This document shows positions 53,201 to 64,000 of a stretch of 64,000 nt of DNA, piece after piece. The notes under the pieces are model-generated. The model made no database searches and was not told the DNA's origin. It was given only the letters and a program-made list of their open reading frames with translations. The position numbers and the translations under genes were made by a program. This DNA comes from Brachionus manjavacas (taxonomy: Eukaryota; Rotifera; Eurotatoria; Ploima; Brachionidae). The stretch spans positions 11,050,501 to 11,114,500 of the forward strand of contig JAHQIY010000001.1 in assembly GCA_019054805.1 (NCBI GenBank). The letters are read 5' to 3'. The stretch's first letter is position 1; every line of letters begins with the position of its first letter.

Positions 53201-56200
53201 CAAGCTCGGAAAATCCATTCTTGGCACAAAAAAAATTTAGAAAAAATTCTTTAAAACATTAAGAGTGTTACCTGAGCGGCAGCATGTAATGGGGCATATC
53301 CATGCATGGCTTTCATGTTCACATCAGCTCCATTATTGATTAAAATCTTAGCAGATTTAATACAGCCCCTGGAAGATGTACTGATTAAAATTTGTCAAGC
53401 TAAAGTGATGAGTGTTACCTAAGACATGCGTTAATGAGCGGTGTGTATCCGTAAGCGTCTACTTCGTTTGGGTTAGAGCCTTGTCTGAGCCATTCGCTGA
53501 TGCTCTCGGGTGATCCGCACTCGGCCTCTTCGCTCAGCGATCTCTTGGTAGGTTTGGCGCTCAGACCAAACAAGTGCTTGAGATAGTTGGTCATTGTTTG
53601 CACTGGAGTGGTTCCAGTCGAAGATTGTCTCTGCAGGTCTGGTTTAGGTGATGTGCTGATCTGAGCACCAGAAGTGTGGTCAAGGGGTTTGTGTTGTTCG
53701 ATTTGCTGTGCTGAGCTCATGTTTCTGATGGTAAAAAAGTAAGTGATAATGAACAAAGTGTTTCTAAATTAACGCGTAATTTTATTTTTATGGCAATTGG
53801 CAAAGCGTCGGATACGACTAGCTAGAGTGGAAAAATATGAAAATAACAAAATTATAAAATGAAAATAAAAATTTATATATAGACTAGAATGAACGAATAT
53901 AAAGAAATTTTTAATATATTTATATTATATTTTTGTAAATATATTTTTTTGGTATAAAAAATACATAATAATAATAATAATAATTGCATTTTTATAGAAA
54001 TTTTTTGAAAAAAAAAAAACTACGAAATTGTTCTAGAGAGTGGTAATTGTTCTGTACGCGAAATTATACAAGAGAATTTTGGTAATTCAAATAACTAATC
54101 ATAAGATTGTAATATGTTTTTAAAGTCTGTAGCTAGATGAGATTTGAAATTTACGTGATTATATAACTCCTGGCTCAACGAGCTAGAGAAAAGCACAGAA
54201 ATTAAAAATAATTTTTTAAAGTTCTTAATAGCTTGATTCAAATTTTACGTTCTTTATATTCCAAGCTGCCGTAAATTATTATAATTATTGAGAATATTTT
54301 TTCAGTATTAGGGATCACTTTTTCATTTCATGTTACTCAAAACAACCAGCAAAGAAATTTGATTGACAGAATTATGCACAAAATGAAGCACTACTCTGAA
54401 TACGTGATCACTCAGTCTTCGCTTAGAATCAATATCTTTTAAAATTTTCAAATTTTTCCTATTACCTAATTTTGAACACACCCTGTTTTCAAAATTTCAA
54501 TTGCTTTGGAAATTTTTCAAAAAGCTTGCAAAATTTATCGACTCTTCAAAGTTTTGAAATAACAATTTATCATCATTCATTTAATTAATTCTATTTTATT
54601 AATAAATTTAAACAAAACAAATAGCAGTGTTTATGCTAAGCATATGCCAGACGTGTTTACTTAAACACAAATACTTTGTACCCTGATATATATATCTTTT
54701 AATCTGGTATACTTTGGTACTTTTATGTCATAGACAGAAAAATAATAAAATTTTTAAATATTAAATAAACAAAATAACTCAAATTAACCTTGAGATATTG
54801 AATTTGCCAAAATAAAACATTTAATGTAAACAAACTACACATTTTGCCTCCAAATTTTTTTTTAAATTTAAATTTTATTATTTAAAGACACTTAAAGCAG
54901 ATGAGGATAAGCTTAATTTTGTGCTACATCAAATAGAACTGCAGTTGAATTCAATAAATACACTAGAAATCACTGAAACAGAACCAAATCAAAATGTCAA
55001 TCAAAGTAACTTTAACTCAGCTATTTTGACTAATTCAGCTAAATTTTGCTTAAAAGTTATTTCGAATTGTAAACAAAATTTTGGAAATTTGAAAATTCAA
55101 TTCAAAAACTATGTTGATAATACGAATAAATGTCTTAGTTTACATGAACAACGTGATTCAGTAATTTTCCTTCGAAATCAAAAATTTAAAAAAAAATTTA
55201 GCTAGTTTATTTTTTAAGGCTCTAAAAGCCCAGCTGGCCGATAGCAGATCCAAATGTGAACTTTTGGAACAGTCTCTGAGAGTGTTAGCTCAAGAAAATT
55301 TTGAACTAGAAGCTGATCAAGGTCAAGCGACCAAGAGTAAAAACTCGGCTCTTTCCGAAACTTCCAAAGTGTCTGATGAGGATAATTTTGGAGATAACAT
55401 ATCTCGCTTATCAAGCTCGGACTCGGATGATACCGAAGAGTTTTTCGACACAGCTAATGACAATTTTAATGATGATAACCAAAGTTTGGCCCTAAGAAGT
55501 TCTTTTGGCAGCAACGAGGATCTGAAGTCAGTAATAACGGAAGAAAATACTCTGATGGAGATGAATTTAGCTACGAAAACAGAAGATTCAATTGATATAT
55601 TGGAAACAGATGAAAATGGTTGGAGGTAGGTTTTTATCATTTATTTAAATTTAAAACATATGTTCAACTTACGAACATAATTTAGCATTCTAAAGTGTTG
55701 TAAAGATAAAAGTTTTTAAAAGAACAAAAATTTAAAAAAGTAGTTCGCTTGTCTTTTGATAAAAAATTTAATTATCTTTCATTTTTGGTCATAAAAAAAT
55801 CAAAAATCTGTCCAGAATGCCTTCTCAAATTTTTAATTAAATAAATTTGGAGGTAGTTTATTAAACTTGTATAAAGGTCAAAGCCTAACAAGCAGCAAAA
55901 AGTCATTTCAAGTCAAGGTCCGACTTGGACTTAAAAAATTGTTGATATAATTCGGATAGTAGTTTTGTAATTAATCATTTTAAAAAAAAATCCTTTATTA
56001 ATTGTAAATAATTTAAAAAATTTTAAGCTTTTTGAGAAATGAACTCTAAAGTAAAAATAAAAAAAATAGGTTTGAAATTTTTTAATTCAATGTTTATTTT
56101 AAAAAAAATATAGTTAAAGAAATTTTATTTTCTTAATCATTAATAACAAAACTGCTTTGGTGTAAAAAAACTGTCCGGATTTTATGAAAAACACTTAATC

Positions 56201-59200
56201 ATTAATTAATAATTTTACTTTAACAGTTCCAGTTTTTGGACAAATCTACCTCAATGTGATAAATTATCTATCGTTTTTCTAAAATCTCAAGATACAAATT
56301 GATTTAGTGAAGTAAATTTTATTATTTTAATTTAAAATCAATATTTCATTTTTTTTATCAAGAAAAAAAAATCTTTGTACCTTTACTCACCACTAAAAAA
56401 GTTATAAAAATAATCAAATTTTAGTTGTTGATAAAACTATCTAATAATTAATCCAGATATGTAGGATTTTATTTTGTTCACCATTTACCATTTTTACTTT
56501 TATTTAAAAGCGCTCAAGTAATCTGAAATAAATTTGAATTAATTATTTTTAAATGGTTTTATTTTCAACAAAAAAAAAGCTTGTTATAAAAGAAAAAATT
56601 TAACATTTTCTAAATTAGCGCTAAAAAGCTTCAATTGTAAACAATCATCTATGTATTCAAGTTATTATTATAGAAAAAGCTCATTTAACGTCAAAATAAT
56701 TTAAATTTACTCAATTGCTATTAAGCTCGAAAACGAAATGTCTAACAGGCAAAATTTCTCTAAAGAAAGTAGAAACTATTTAGTTTTTGTATTTGCTTAA
56801 AATTCAAAATTTACTCTTTCCTCAAGGTCTCAAGCAGTGTCAATAGTAAATCAAGGACAATAAAACATATTTTGAGCATTGATTATTCTAATTAAAACTA
56901 ATAATCCAACGACTTGTTATTCTCTTGTGCACCTTTAAATCTAATTTATGTAAAAATTTAAAATTTCTCAGTAGCTGTGTGCATATTTTATTTTGAACTA
57001 TTTGAAAAATCATACGATTTATTTCTATTTAGATTCTAAAAGGAAAGTATTTGCGTCAAGTGGCAAAAATTGGATCAGCTTCGACTAAACTTATCTTTAT
57101 TACATAACAACGAAGATAAGGACACAATTAGTTAGTAAATCCTCGAAAATCCCATATCATGTCTAGATTACAAAATTATTATTTTCTCATTGACTTGAGC
57201 TAATCTTTGAGGATAAAGCAAAAAAAATTAGGACTATAATTTCTATTCGATTCGGACTTAGCTTTGTCCAATACTTTAAATCTACTTAAAATTCATGATT
57301 AGGAGTCAAAATATTCTTTCTGACTAAAATAACCTCACCTCGGACAATTTTTTTTTAATTTAATTCAAAATAAAACTAATTTAAATAGATCTTTTAGAAA
57401 TTTATTTGTATATACTGTAAATTAATTGAATAATAAATCAAAATGGATGGTCACGAAGGCGACTTAATTACTTCCAGAATTATGCCTCTTTCTTTGGAAC
57501 AAAATTACAAAAATTTGGACAAAAAACGTGAAAATGAAAGATTTAAACATAGGTTGATTTTTTTTTAAAAATAAAAGAATGCTGAATTTATAAGTATTAA
57601 GAGAAAATACTTTCAAATTATTTTTTAGAATGCGTCTTCCGTCAAAAATGTTTGACCGGTCTCAAATAAGTATATGGTCAATTTTGAAGCAATTTATTGG
57701 CAAGGAACTGAGTAAAATAGCCATGCCAGCAGCTCTCTGCGAGCCTTTATCATTTTTGCAGCGTATCACAGAAAATGTTTATTACAGTGATTTACTTAAT
57801 AAAGCGGCCGACATAAATATGTCACCTGATCCATGCAAGCGTTTGGAGTATATTTCAGCTTTTGCTGTTAGCAGCATTTCTAACAACATTGATCGTTTGT
57901 CAAAGCCATTTAATCCACTGCTTGGTGAGACATATGAATTGACTAGAGAAGATTTAGGATTTAAAATTGTATCCGAACAAGTTTCTCATCATGTAATTAT
58001 AAATTTTTAATTACCCTAGAATATTTAAAAAGATAAAAAAATTTCAATCTAGCCTCCAGTTTCTGCATTTCATTCCGAATCAATCATTCCAAACAATTGG
58101 TGTTATTATGGAACAGTCAATCCCAAGATGAAATTTTGGGGAAAATCAATTGAGATTCAGCCCAAAGGCACTTTGACTGTTGAGCTCAAAAGTATAAATG
58201 AGACTTACACCTGGCAAACGGTGACTTGTTGTGTACACAACATAATTGTTGGCAAACTATGGTTTGAATATGTAAGTTTAAGAATAATTTGTGTTTTCTC
58301 TTTGCTCTAAGTTCACTTTAAAGTATGGTACTATGGAAATTGTTTGCCATCAAACTGGGTATAAAGCAGTTATAAATTTTAAACCATATTCGTGGTCCAA
58401 CAAAGATTTACATAGAGTCGAGGGATTTATATATGATAAAAAGTGATCTATTGAAAAAAAAAAATTGAATAGCCGTAAATATTCTTTTTTAAGAAAAAAT
58501 AAAATCAGGGCATTGTATGGCTATTGGAGTCATTGTTTGTACAGCTGTGACCCTAAGGAATATGATCATTATTTGAAATCGAGTTCTAAAAAATTACCAA
58601 TAATTGAGGTTGACGAATTTTTCAATGAAAAAAATTCATCTAATAATTCCAATTTTTATCATGGAAAAAATATTCACTCCGAATCCGATTTGCATCACTC
58701 AGAAAATTCATCGAAATTTAAAGATGAAAAGCTTAGCTCGAAAAAGTCCGAGCCTGCCTTTAACTCAGCTTTTTTAAAAGCATCTGAAGATTTGGACTTG
58801 CTCGAATTGTGGAGGGTCGTTCCCAGACCAAGCTATACTGCTGATGTAAAATATCTTTATTTCTTTAAACTATTTTTCAAATAATTTTATTTAGTATTTT
58901 TTTTTCAATTATTTTACCATGACCCTAAACGAGTTAAAAGATGATTTAAAAAATGAAATCGCGCCAACTGACTCTAGATTAAGAAGTGATGTCCGTCAAT
59001 TAGAGCTGGGAAATTTAGGTAATTTTAACATTATTTTTTATTAATAAATTCAATTCTTATTAGTTATAAGAATTTAAAGAAAAAGTTTAAGGGAAAGTAA
59101 AATTTTTTAGCAGCATAAAAAATATAATTTTAAATTAAAATAACCAATTTTTGATTTATTTTACTCTTTGAAGATCGTGCCACTGAAGAAAAAACAAAGC

Positions 59201-59367
59201 TTGAAGAAAAACAACGGGAAGCACGAAATAATCGTAAAGGCGAATTTATACCAAATTGGTTTCAATTGAAAAAACATCCCTATACATCCGAGGAGACCTA
59301 TTTTTTCAATTTCAAATATTGGCAGAGAGACTACAAGAATTGTCCTGATTTATATGTCAAAGAATAA
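47298..59367 (+). CDS. OSBPL1A: Oxysterol-binding protein-related protein 1, long form (ORP1L)
   Basis: Eighteen exons: 47298-47709, 48184-48269, 48323-48412, 48651-48762, 48823-48908, 49102-49415, 50122-50185, 50242-50457, 52246-52356, 54888-55160, 55219-55625, 57478-57552, 57629-57992, 58053-58271, 58324-58442, 58494-58845, 58895-59018, 59174-59367. Phases close to 1205 residues (human about 950). ORP1L senses and transfers sterol at late endosome-ER contacts. Domains in order: a basic N-terminus (RFRRKKKSLVGKR); ankyrin repeats at about 105-330 (TALHLG, TPLHKAV, SALHIAS); a PH domain at about 333-470 ending KWIEAIKEHI; a coiled-coil-like linker; an FFAT motif EFFDTAN at 662-668 in an acidic tract, for ER VAP binding; and the sterol-binding ORD from about 745. 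The signature EQVSHHPP is at 865-872, split by intron 13. The C-terminus EEKTKLEEKQREAR and KYWQRDY matches ORP1. The exon 7/8 junction is less certain. Intron 9 hosts a reverse-strand gene. Confidence 0.93.
52785..53720 (-). CDS. Ankyrin-repeat protein nested in OSBPL1A intron 9
   Basis: Three exons in transcription order: 53419-53720, 53272-53368, 52785-53219, giving 277 residues. Introns are 50 and 52 bases, with donors and acceptors in phase. Residues about 70-215 form four ankyrin repeats (YGYTPLINACLRGC, GYAPLHAAAQNGF, DGDTALMLAVRSDH, EPIDYAINKRN). The N-terminus is polar and Pro/Thr/Gln-rich. The C-terminus is low-complexity, rich in His, Asn and Gln (NDHHANHHDPHTHNQND), then acidic. 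Ankyrin repeats mediate protein binding; no enzyme or membrane segment is present, so the function is unknown. An acceptor-like TTTTTACCATCAG sits immediately before the ATG, which suggests a 5' UTR intron. Coding DNA is clearly G+C-richer than its surroundings. The repeats are not closely similar to those of the host gene, which argues against a simple copy of host exons. Confidence 0.88.
55438..55458 (+). other. FFAT motif of ORP1L
   Basis: Codons for EFFDTAN, preceded by an acidic and Ser/Asp-rich run (SSSDSDDTE). The canonical FFAT core is EFFDAxE within an acidic flank and binds VAP proteins on the ER. Position between the PH domain and the ORD is as in vertebrate ORP1L. The fifth residue is Thr instead of Ala, with Ala next, and the usual final Glu is Asn, so this is a variant core. 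Confidence 0.75.
57443..57552 (+). CDS. OSBPL1A: Alternative start exon for a short ORP1 isoform (ORP1S-like)
   Basis: ATG at 57443 (context TCAAAATGG), immediately preceded by two in-frame TAA codons, opens MDGHEGDLITSR and runs in frame into the ORD exons. Joined to exons 13-18 it gives a protein of about 493 residues holding only the sterol-binding domain, comparable to vertebrate ORP1S (about 437). Inside this exon an acceptor (AATTACTTCCAG ending at 57477) lets the long transcript splice from 55625 into 57478 in the same frame, reading GWR then IMPLSL. The promoter would lie within intron 11 (55626-57477). Splice signals and frame are seen; use of the internal promoter is inferred. Confidence 0.65.
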
Positions 59368-61238
59368 AAAAATTGTTTTTTGTTAGAAAAAAAATTTAAA
59401 AAAAATCTCCTTTGATTAAATTCTGGAAATACTATCTTAAAATTTTACTAGATAAATAAATTATGAATTGTGATAATTTTTTATTATAATATTTAAGATT
59501 AAATATTTAATTTTAATTTCAATAAATTCCAAAACACATAATTCTATATATTTTTTCTCAAATATTTTTCGAAACAGAATAGTGACTAGTTCTAGTCGTG
59601 ACTTGGCATTTTTTGATAAATAGATAATACTTTTTAGTGTAAACCTAGTATTCTTCAATTTTCTATCAGACTAGAAAAAAAAATATTCATAATTGATCAA
59701 GTATTTGAAAAATCTTGCCAACTACCCCATGTGATTTTGGTGTAAATGCGTGGGGTAACTAGTAAAAAAATTATTTTTCAACATTTTAATTTTTTAATTT
59801 AATAGTTATTATTTTCAATTTTTTGATACCATGACCAGTATAAATAAAAAATTAAAGCATAAAAAAGATAATTATAAGGCTTGTTTTAAATTTTTTATAT
59901 AAACCAAGGGGTTAAAGTGAAAATTAAATTAAAAAAACAGGGTTTTAAACGAGTCTTGTGTACTGAGCTTGTTTATTATATTTTTAAACTGCATAGGTGA
60001 TCAAAAATTTTATTGTCATCTGTTAAGAATAGATAAATTTTTAAAAAAGTATTAATTTTTATTTTTAAATTCTACTGTTTTTAATTTATAAAAATTAAGT
60101 TTAAATAAATAAAAGCTTGTTTTTTGCATTGATTTTATTGATACTTAAATATTTTTGATTTATTTAATAAGTTTTAATTCATGTGTAAGAAAATGGCATC
60201 TTGAAATTGATTATCAATTCAAAGAGTTTTGCTTTAGATATTAAAATAAATCGCTATATTTCTCAATCTATTAATAAAATCGATTTTTGAATCAAAATTT
60301 ATTAACTGATTTTTTGAGTAGTTTATTTTAAAATTTTTTATTTCAAAAGTATTGTTAGGAAAGATCGATCTTTTCTTTTTCTTACTCATTTGCAATTAAA
60401 TATTTGATTTTAGTTTTTAAATTTAATTTTGAATGTAAAATTCAAATTATTTCTAAATAAAAAAATTTTAAATAAACTTCACAAAAAATCAGTCTAATGA
60501 TATTTTGAATTGTTAATCAACTTCAAGATGCCAAGAAAATAAAAAATTTTCTTGAAAGATAATTTTGATTAAGTCTTTTGAAAGTCATCACTAAATCGAC
60601 CAATTTATGGCTGTATTAAAGTATAAAATAAATAAATTTTAACCATTTTTTGAGATTTTTTACAGAAGATGAAATTGACAAGTTTAACATTTCAATTTAC
60701 TTTTTTAGAATTTTAAAAATTTTTTCTCGTTTTTCTCTTTTATTCAGCATCTTTTGATAATTTTGATTGAGAAGAAAAATTATTAAGGAAAGCTAAATGG
60801 TGGTCTAATAATTTTGATTTAAGAACTTCAATATAAAAACTTTGAATGTATGCGAATGTTCTTGACCAAGATATATTTCCAAAAAAAGAATGATTTGAAA
60901 TTTTCTTTCATAATTTTAAACTATTGAAAAAAACTTAACATTTGAGTAAAAAAGCGAAAAAGTGAGGGGAATTCTGCATCAAATAACTAAATTCATAAAT
61001 TTTAAAACAAAATCTAAAAAATTAAAAAAAATTATGATTGCATAATAATTTTGAGGAAATATCAAAACAATTCGAAATAAAAAAGATAATTGAAAAATTG
61101 CTGATATTAGCTTTTATCATATGACTAATTTACATTATTTTTTTGATAATAAAATTTTACTATTTTCTTAACAAAGAAAAGTGAATACTTTCTTATTTTT
61201 TGATTGAGTCTGATGACTTTCGGAACAGGTCCAAAATT
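59368..61238. other. Intergenic region between OSBPL1A and PXK
   Basis: 1.87 kb of AT-rich DNA. The OSBPL1A stop overlaps an AATAAA (59364-59369), followed by T-rich sequence as expected for a 3' end. No further gene is seen. The PXK promoter should lie in the right part. Confidence 0.45.
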
Positions 61239-64000
61239 ATGGCTCTAAATCAAACAAATAAACTGGATATTGATGATACTCAGCCTTTGAGTTGCACATT
61301 TTTGACCACTGAAACAAACAAAGATCATGTTGTTTATTTAATCAAGGTACAGCGTGGCATAGACTCTAAATACTCGTGGCAAATAAAGAAACGCTACAAT
61401 GACTTTAAAGAATTGAACGCTTATTTAACTATATCCAACTATGAACTTCAATTACCGCCTGCTAAAATATTCGGTAACAAAGATAAAGATTTTTTGATGA
61501 CCAGACAAAACGGCCTTCAAGTACGCAGTTTTAAAAAATTCTATTTTTTTTTCTATTTTTTTTAATTATAAATTGAAGAATTTTATGGACAAAATTCTGG
61601 GAAATTTGTTTCTATCAATGTCGTTATCAGTGAAAAAATTTCTCGATCAAGAAAACTATGCGGAAAATTTTAAAGAATTGGCTCTAGCTCATGTTTCCAT
61701 GTTTTTCAGGTCGGACTCGAATTGGCAAGTTATTGAACCATTAAATGAAATTGGTAATTGATTTCTTTTAGATTATTTTTTTTTATGGTTAATTTTAGGA
61801 TGGCGTTTTAGGAAACAGCACATTCTTCTTAAAAACACAGAATATGCAAATAATAAATTTATTCTAACATGGGTATATAAGCAAAAAAATTCTTTAAGAA
61901 TTAATGATAACATTGCCTTCATTAAATTAAGATTGAGCATGGTCCCGATAAAATTTTAAAAGAAGCCGAGCTAAAGACAATATTTCAGCAAATGACTCAA
62001 ATTCAAGTGAGTTGATCAAATTTTGAAAAAAATGTAATAAAATTTTAATAAAAAAAATTACAGCATGAATATATTGATCCAATTACGAAAATTAACACTG
62101 GAGATTTGAGTACTATTGTTATACAACGATTTAATGAAAGATTCATATCACTCCGAGATTATATAAATGGAATAGTAATTTAATAAGTTAAAATCATTTT
62201 GCTTAAAATCGATCCAATTTTTTTACAAGACTAAAATAAATGCTCCTTTTCTTAAAAAATACGCCCTGCACCCAAATTTTCAGAAAATTCCAATTAGTCT
62301 TATCAAACAAATAACCAAAAAAATTCTAGTCACTCTAAAATTCATTTATTCCAAAGGACTTTTTTATGGTATTCTAAAAATTTACTTTTAAAAATCATAA
62401 ATCAATTGTCAATTATCAATTTTAGGCCACTTGCATTCAGGGAATGTTCTAATTGAACAAAATGGGAACACAATTAAGCTCACGGACCTTCCAAATGCAG
62501 TTCTTGGACTGCCATGTCTGTATAGATCTTTTGTAGTTGAACAACGCAAGATAACTGTAGTCTTAAACAAGTTTAATAAATAGAGTTTGTATATTTTATT
62601 TAATTTTAGAGTATTGAACAAATAGATGTGTATGGTATGGGTCACATTCTATATGAAATGGTATATGGTGCACCATTGATTACTTCAAGTTCTCGAAGAG
62701 ATTTTGAAGACTGTGATAATAAGGAATTAAAATCTTTGCTTGAATTGCTTCTATCCGATGATATGCTAGCTAAAAAGACTCTACCGTCAATTGATGAACT
62801 TTTAGAAATTCCGTGAGAAAATTAAAAAAAAAAAACAAATAAGAAAATAGTTATTTTATTTTTTATTAGATTTTTTAAGGATACAAATGTTGAAGTCCTT
62901 CCTACTTCGTCAATAACAGCTGCTGCGTCCACTTCATCTGCATCAAATAGTAATACAAAGCTATTTGCGTCATCCAAAGTAAAAGAGAGTTTGGTAAAAG
63001 CAAAAGAGTTTATAGAAAAAAGGCTAATTGACGAACAAAGAATTGTAATTTAAAATTTTGAGGAAGATTTTCCATGATAGATTATAATAATCCTATTTTA
63101 AAGATTTATAAATCGAAAAGACAGAGTCAAGCCGAAGCTAAAGTTCTCTCTGAACAAGAGATACGAAAGAGACGAAAGGAAAAAAAAGTCAGATTTAAAA
63201 AATAAATTTTTTTTTATTAAATTTATTTCAATGTATCTTAGAAAGCTGAAAAAGAATCGGCAAATTCACTAGAATTTCCAAGTCGTATGTTTTTTTAAAT
63301 TCTTTAAATTTATTTTTTTTAAATTTTTTGCTAATTTAAATCATTTGTATAAAATTCAGTTTTGCTTGAAAATAGTGATGATTTGTTTGTTTTAAAGTAA
63401 TTTTTTTTAGGTTTAAAATAATATTTAATGTAAAAATTTCACTTTTTTGCATGATATTTCACCATTTTTCTAGTCCATTAATCGGTAAACGCTGAATTCG
63501 TTTTCTAAAGATATCTAACTTTTAATATTAAATAAATTAGATATCTAACTATAACAAATCTAAAATTTACTAATATTTTGCTCGTTCAATTTTTTTCTAA
63601 AACTCAAAAATTAATCTAATATATTTTTAAGCTCAAACTAATCAATCAAGCTTGAAAAAATCAAACAGCAAAATTGATAGAACATCTAATTCAAACCTAT
63701 CAGGTGTTGAATCAATACCCCAAACGCCAACCACACCATCAACTCCCGGAGGACTATTGACACCTGTATCGCCAATAACTGCTCCGCTGTCTCCTCCACC
63801 TCCACCAATTTTATCTTCAGGTCACCCTCCACCTCCTCCGCCGCCTCCTCCAGCTTCTTTGGGTGGCCCTCCACCGCCCCCATCATTGATTAGTTCAACT
63901 CCAACGTGTTCTCCTGATAGATCACAACTACTATCTTCTATTACAAGTTTTAGTAAAGGAGCTTTAAAGAAAACAAAAACTGTTGATAAGTCTGGACCTA
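61239..64000 (+). CDS. PXK: PX domain-containing pseudokinase PXK, 3' end outside window
   Basis: Twelve exons seen: 61239-61520, 61579-61753, 61799-61872, 61938-62006, 62064-62174, 62230-62368, 62426-62556, 62610-62812, 62870-63044, 63104 to about 63186, 63241-63283, 63632-64000 (open at the edge). PXK binds phosphoinositides on endosomes and affects receptor sorting and actin. The PX domain is at residues about 15-130 (IKVQRGIDSKYSWQIKKRY, LPPAKIFGN, FRSDSNW). The kinase-like domain contains KFIYSKGLFYGHLHSGNVLI in place of the HRD loop, with His where the catalytic Asp should be. LTDLPN stands in place of DFG, and VYGMGHILYEMVYG follows. A charged helix (FIEKRLIDEQRI), a Lys/Arg block, a long polyproline region (63780-63880) and a WH2-like actin-binding end (LLSSITSFSKGALKKTKT) complete the architecture of vertebrate PXK. 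The exon 10 to 11 junction is out of phase by one base at a seven-A run near 63180; every other junction closes. The start is the first in-frame ATG and matches the family N-terminus. Confidence 0.93.

Noticed and set aside
53969..53990. (ATA)n microsatellite in OSBPL1A intron 9
   Set aside because: No unique body sequence beside it that would mark a retroelement end; treated as a simple repeat.
1..64000. CRISPR arrays, bacterial operons, phage or viral genes
   Set aside because: None seen. The spliced animal genes and absence of regular spacer-repeat arrays exclude a prokaryotic reading.

Overview
The window is nuclear DNA from a compact, strongly A+T-rich invertebrate animal genome. The genes have many exons, GT-AG introns that are often only about 50-60 bases long, and long A/T-homopolymer intergenic stretches. 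The gene set (CASTOR-type arginine sensor, PXK, ORP1-long oxysterol-binding protein, MGAT4 N-glycan branching enzymes, a C2orf50-like cilium protein) is animal. The base composition, intron size and gene style recall monogonont rotifers such as Brachionus, but that assignment is an inference and a flatworm or other small AT-rich metazoan is not excluded. All homology calls rest on remembered family sequences; no search was run.

Layout. 1-10.9 kb: gene-poor, with a decayed CR1/L2-like LINE fragment and other (ATT)n-tailed repeat ends. 10.95-14.42 kb (+): CASTOR homologue in 8 exons. 14.4-20.8 kb: no gene seen. 20.78-21.88 kb (+): intronless Ser-rich orphan. 22.4-23.1 kb (-): small single-pass membrane protein with a 33-base tandem repeat. 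26.0-27.1 kb (-): signal-peptide/MAM-like/TM protein in 4 exons. 27.3-28.3 kb (-): C2orf50-like protein. 28.3-33.8 kb: non-coding, with a foldback element and repeat ends. 33.8-37.9 and 40.6-44.2 kb (-): two tandem MGAT4 paralogues with identical 7-exon architecture. 47.3-59.4 kb (+): OSBPL1A/ORP1L in 18 exons, with an ankyrin gene (52.8-53.7 kb, -) nested in intron 9 and a probable internal promoter for a short, ORP1S-like isoform. 61.2-64.0 kb (+): PXK, running off the right edge.

The genes are not an operon or pathway cluster. Their roles are ordinary animal cell biology: nutrient sensing to mTORC1 (CASTOR), endosome-ER sterol contact sites (ORP1L, with ankyrin repeats, PH, FFAT and ORD), endosomal sorting (PXK), Golgi N-glycan branching (MGAT4 pair) and ciliary microtubules (C2orf50-like). 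Exon boundaries were placed by hand from splice signals, reading phase and family similarity. Phases close exactly in every multi-exon model except one junction near 63187 in PXK.

The points most worth a second look are: a patch of near-identity (exons 2-3 and the intron between) shared by the otherwise diverged MGAT4 paralogues, which looks like gene conversion; an ORP1 exon that can act either as a translation-start exon or, through an acceptor inside it, as an internal exon in the same frame; a CASTOR in which the GATOR2-contact motif is kept but one arginine-pocket aspartate appears to be glycine; the opposite-strand nested ankyrin gene; a TTAA-flanked MITE; and a 1.4-kb foldback element.
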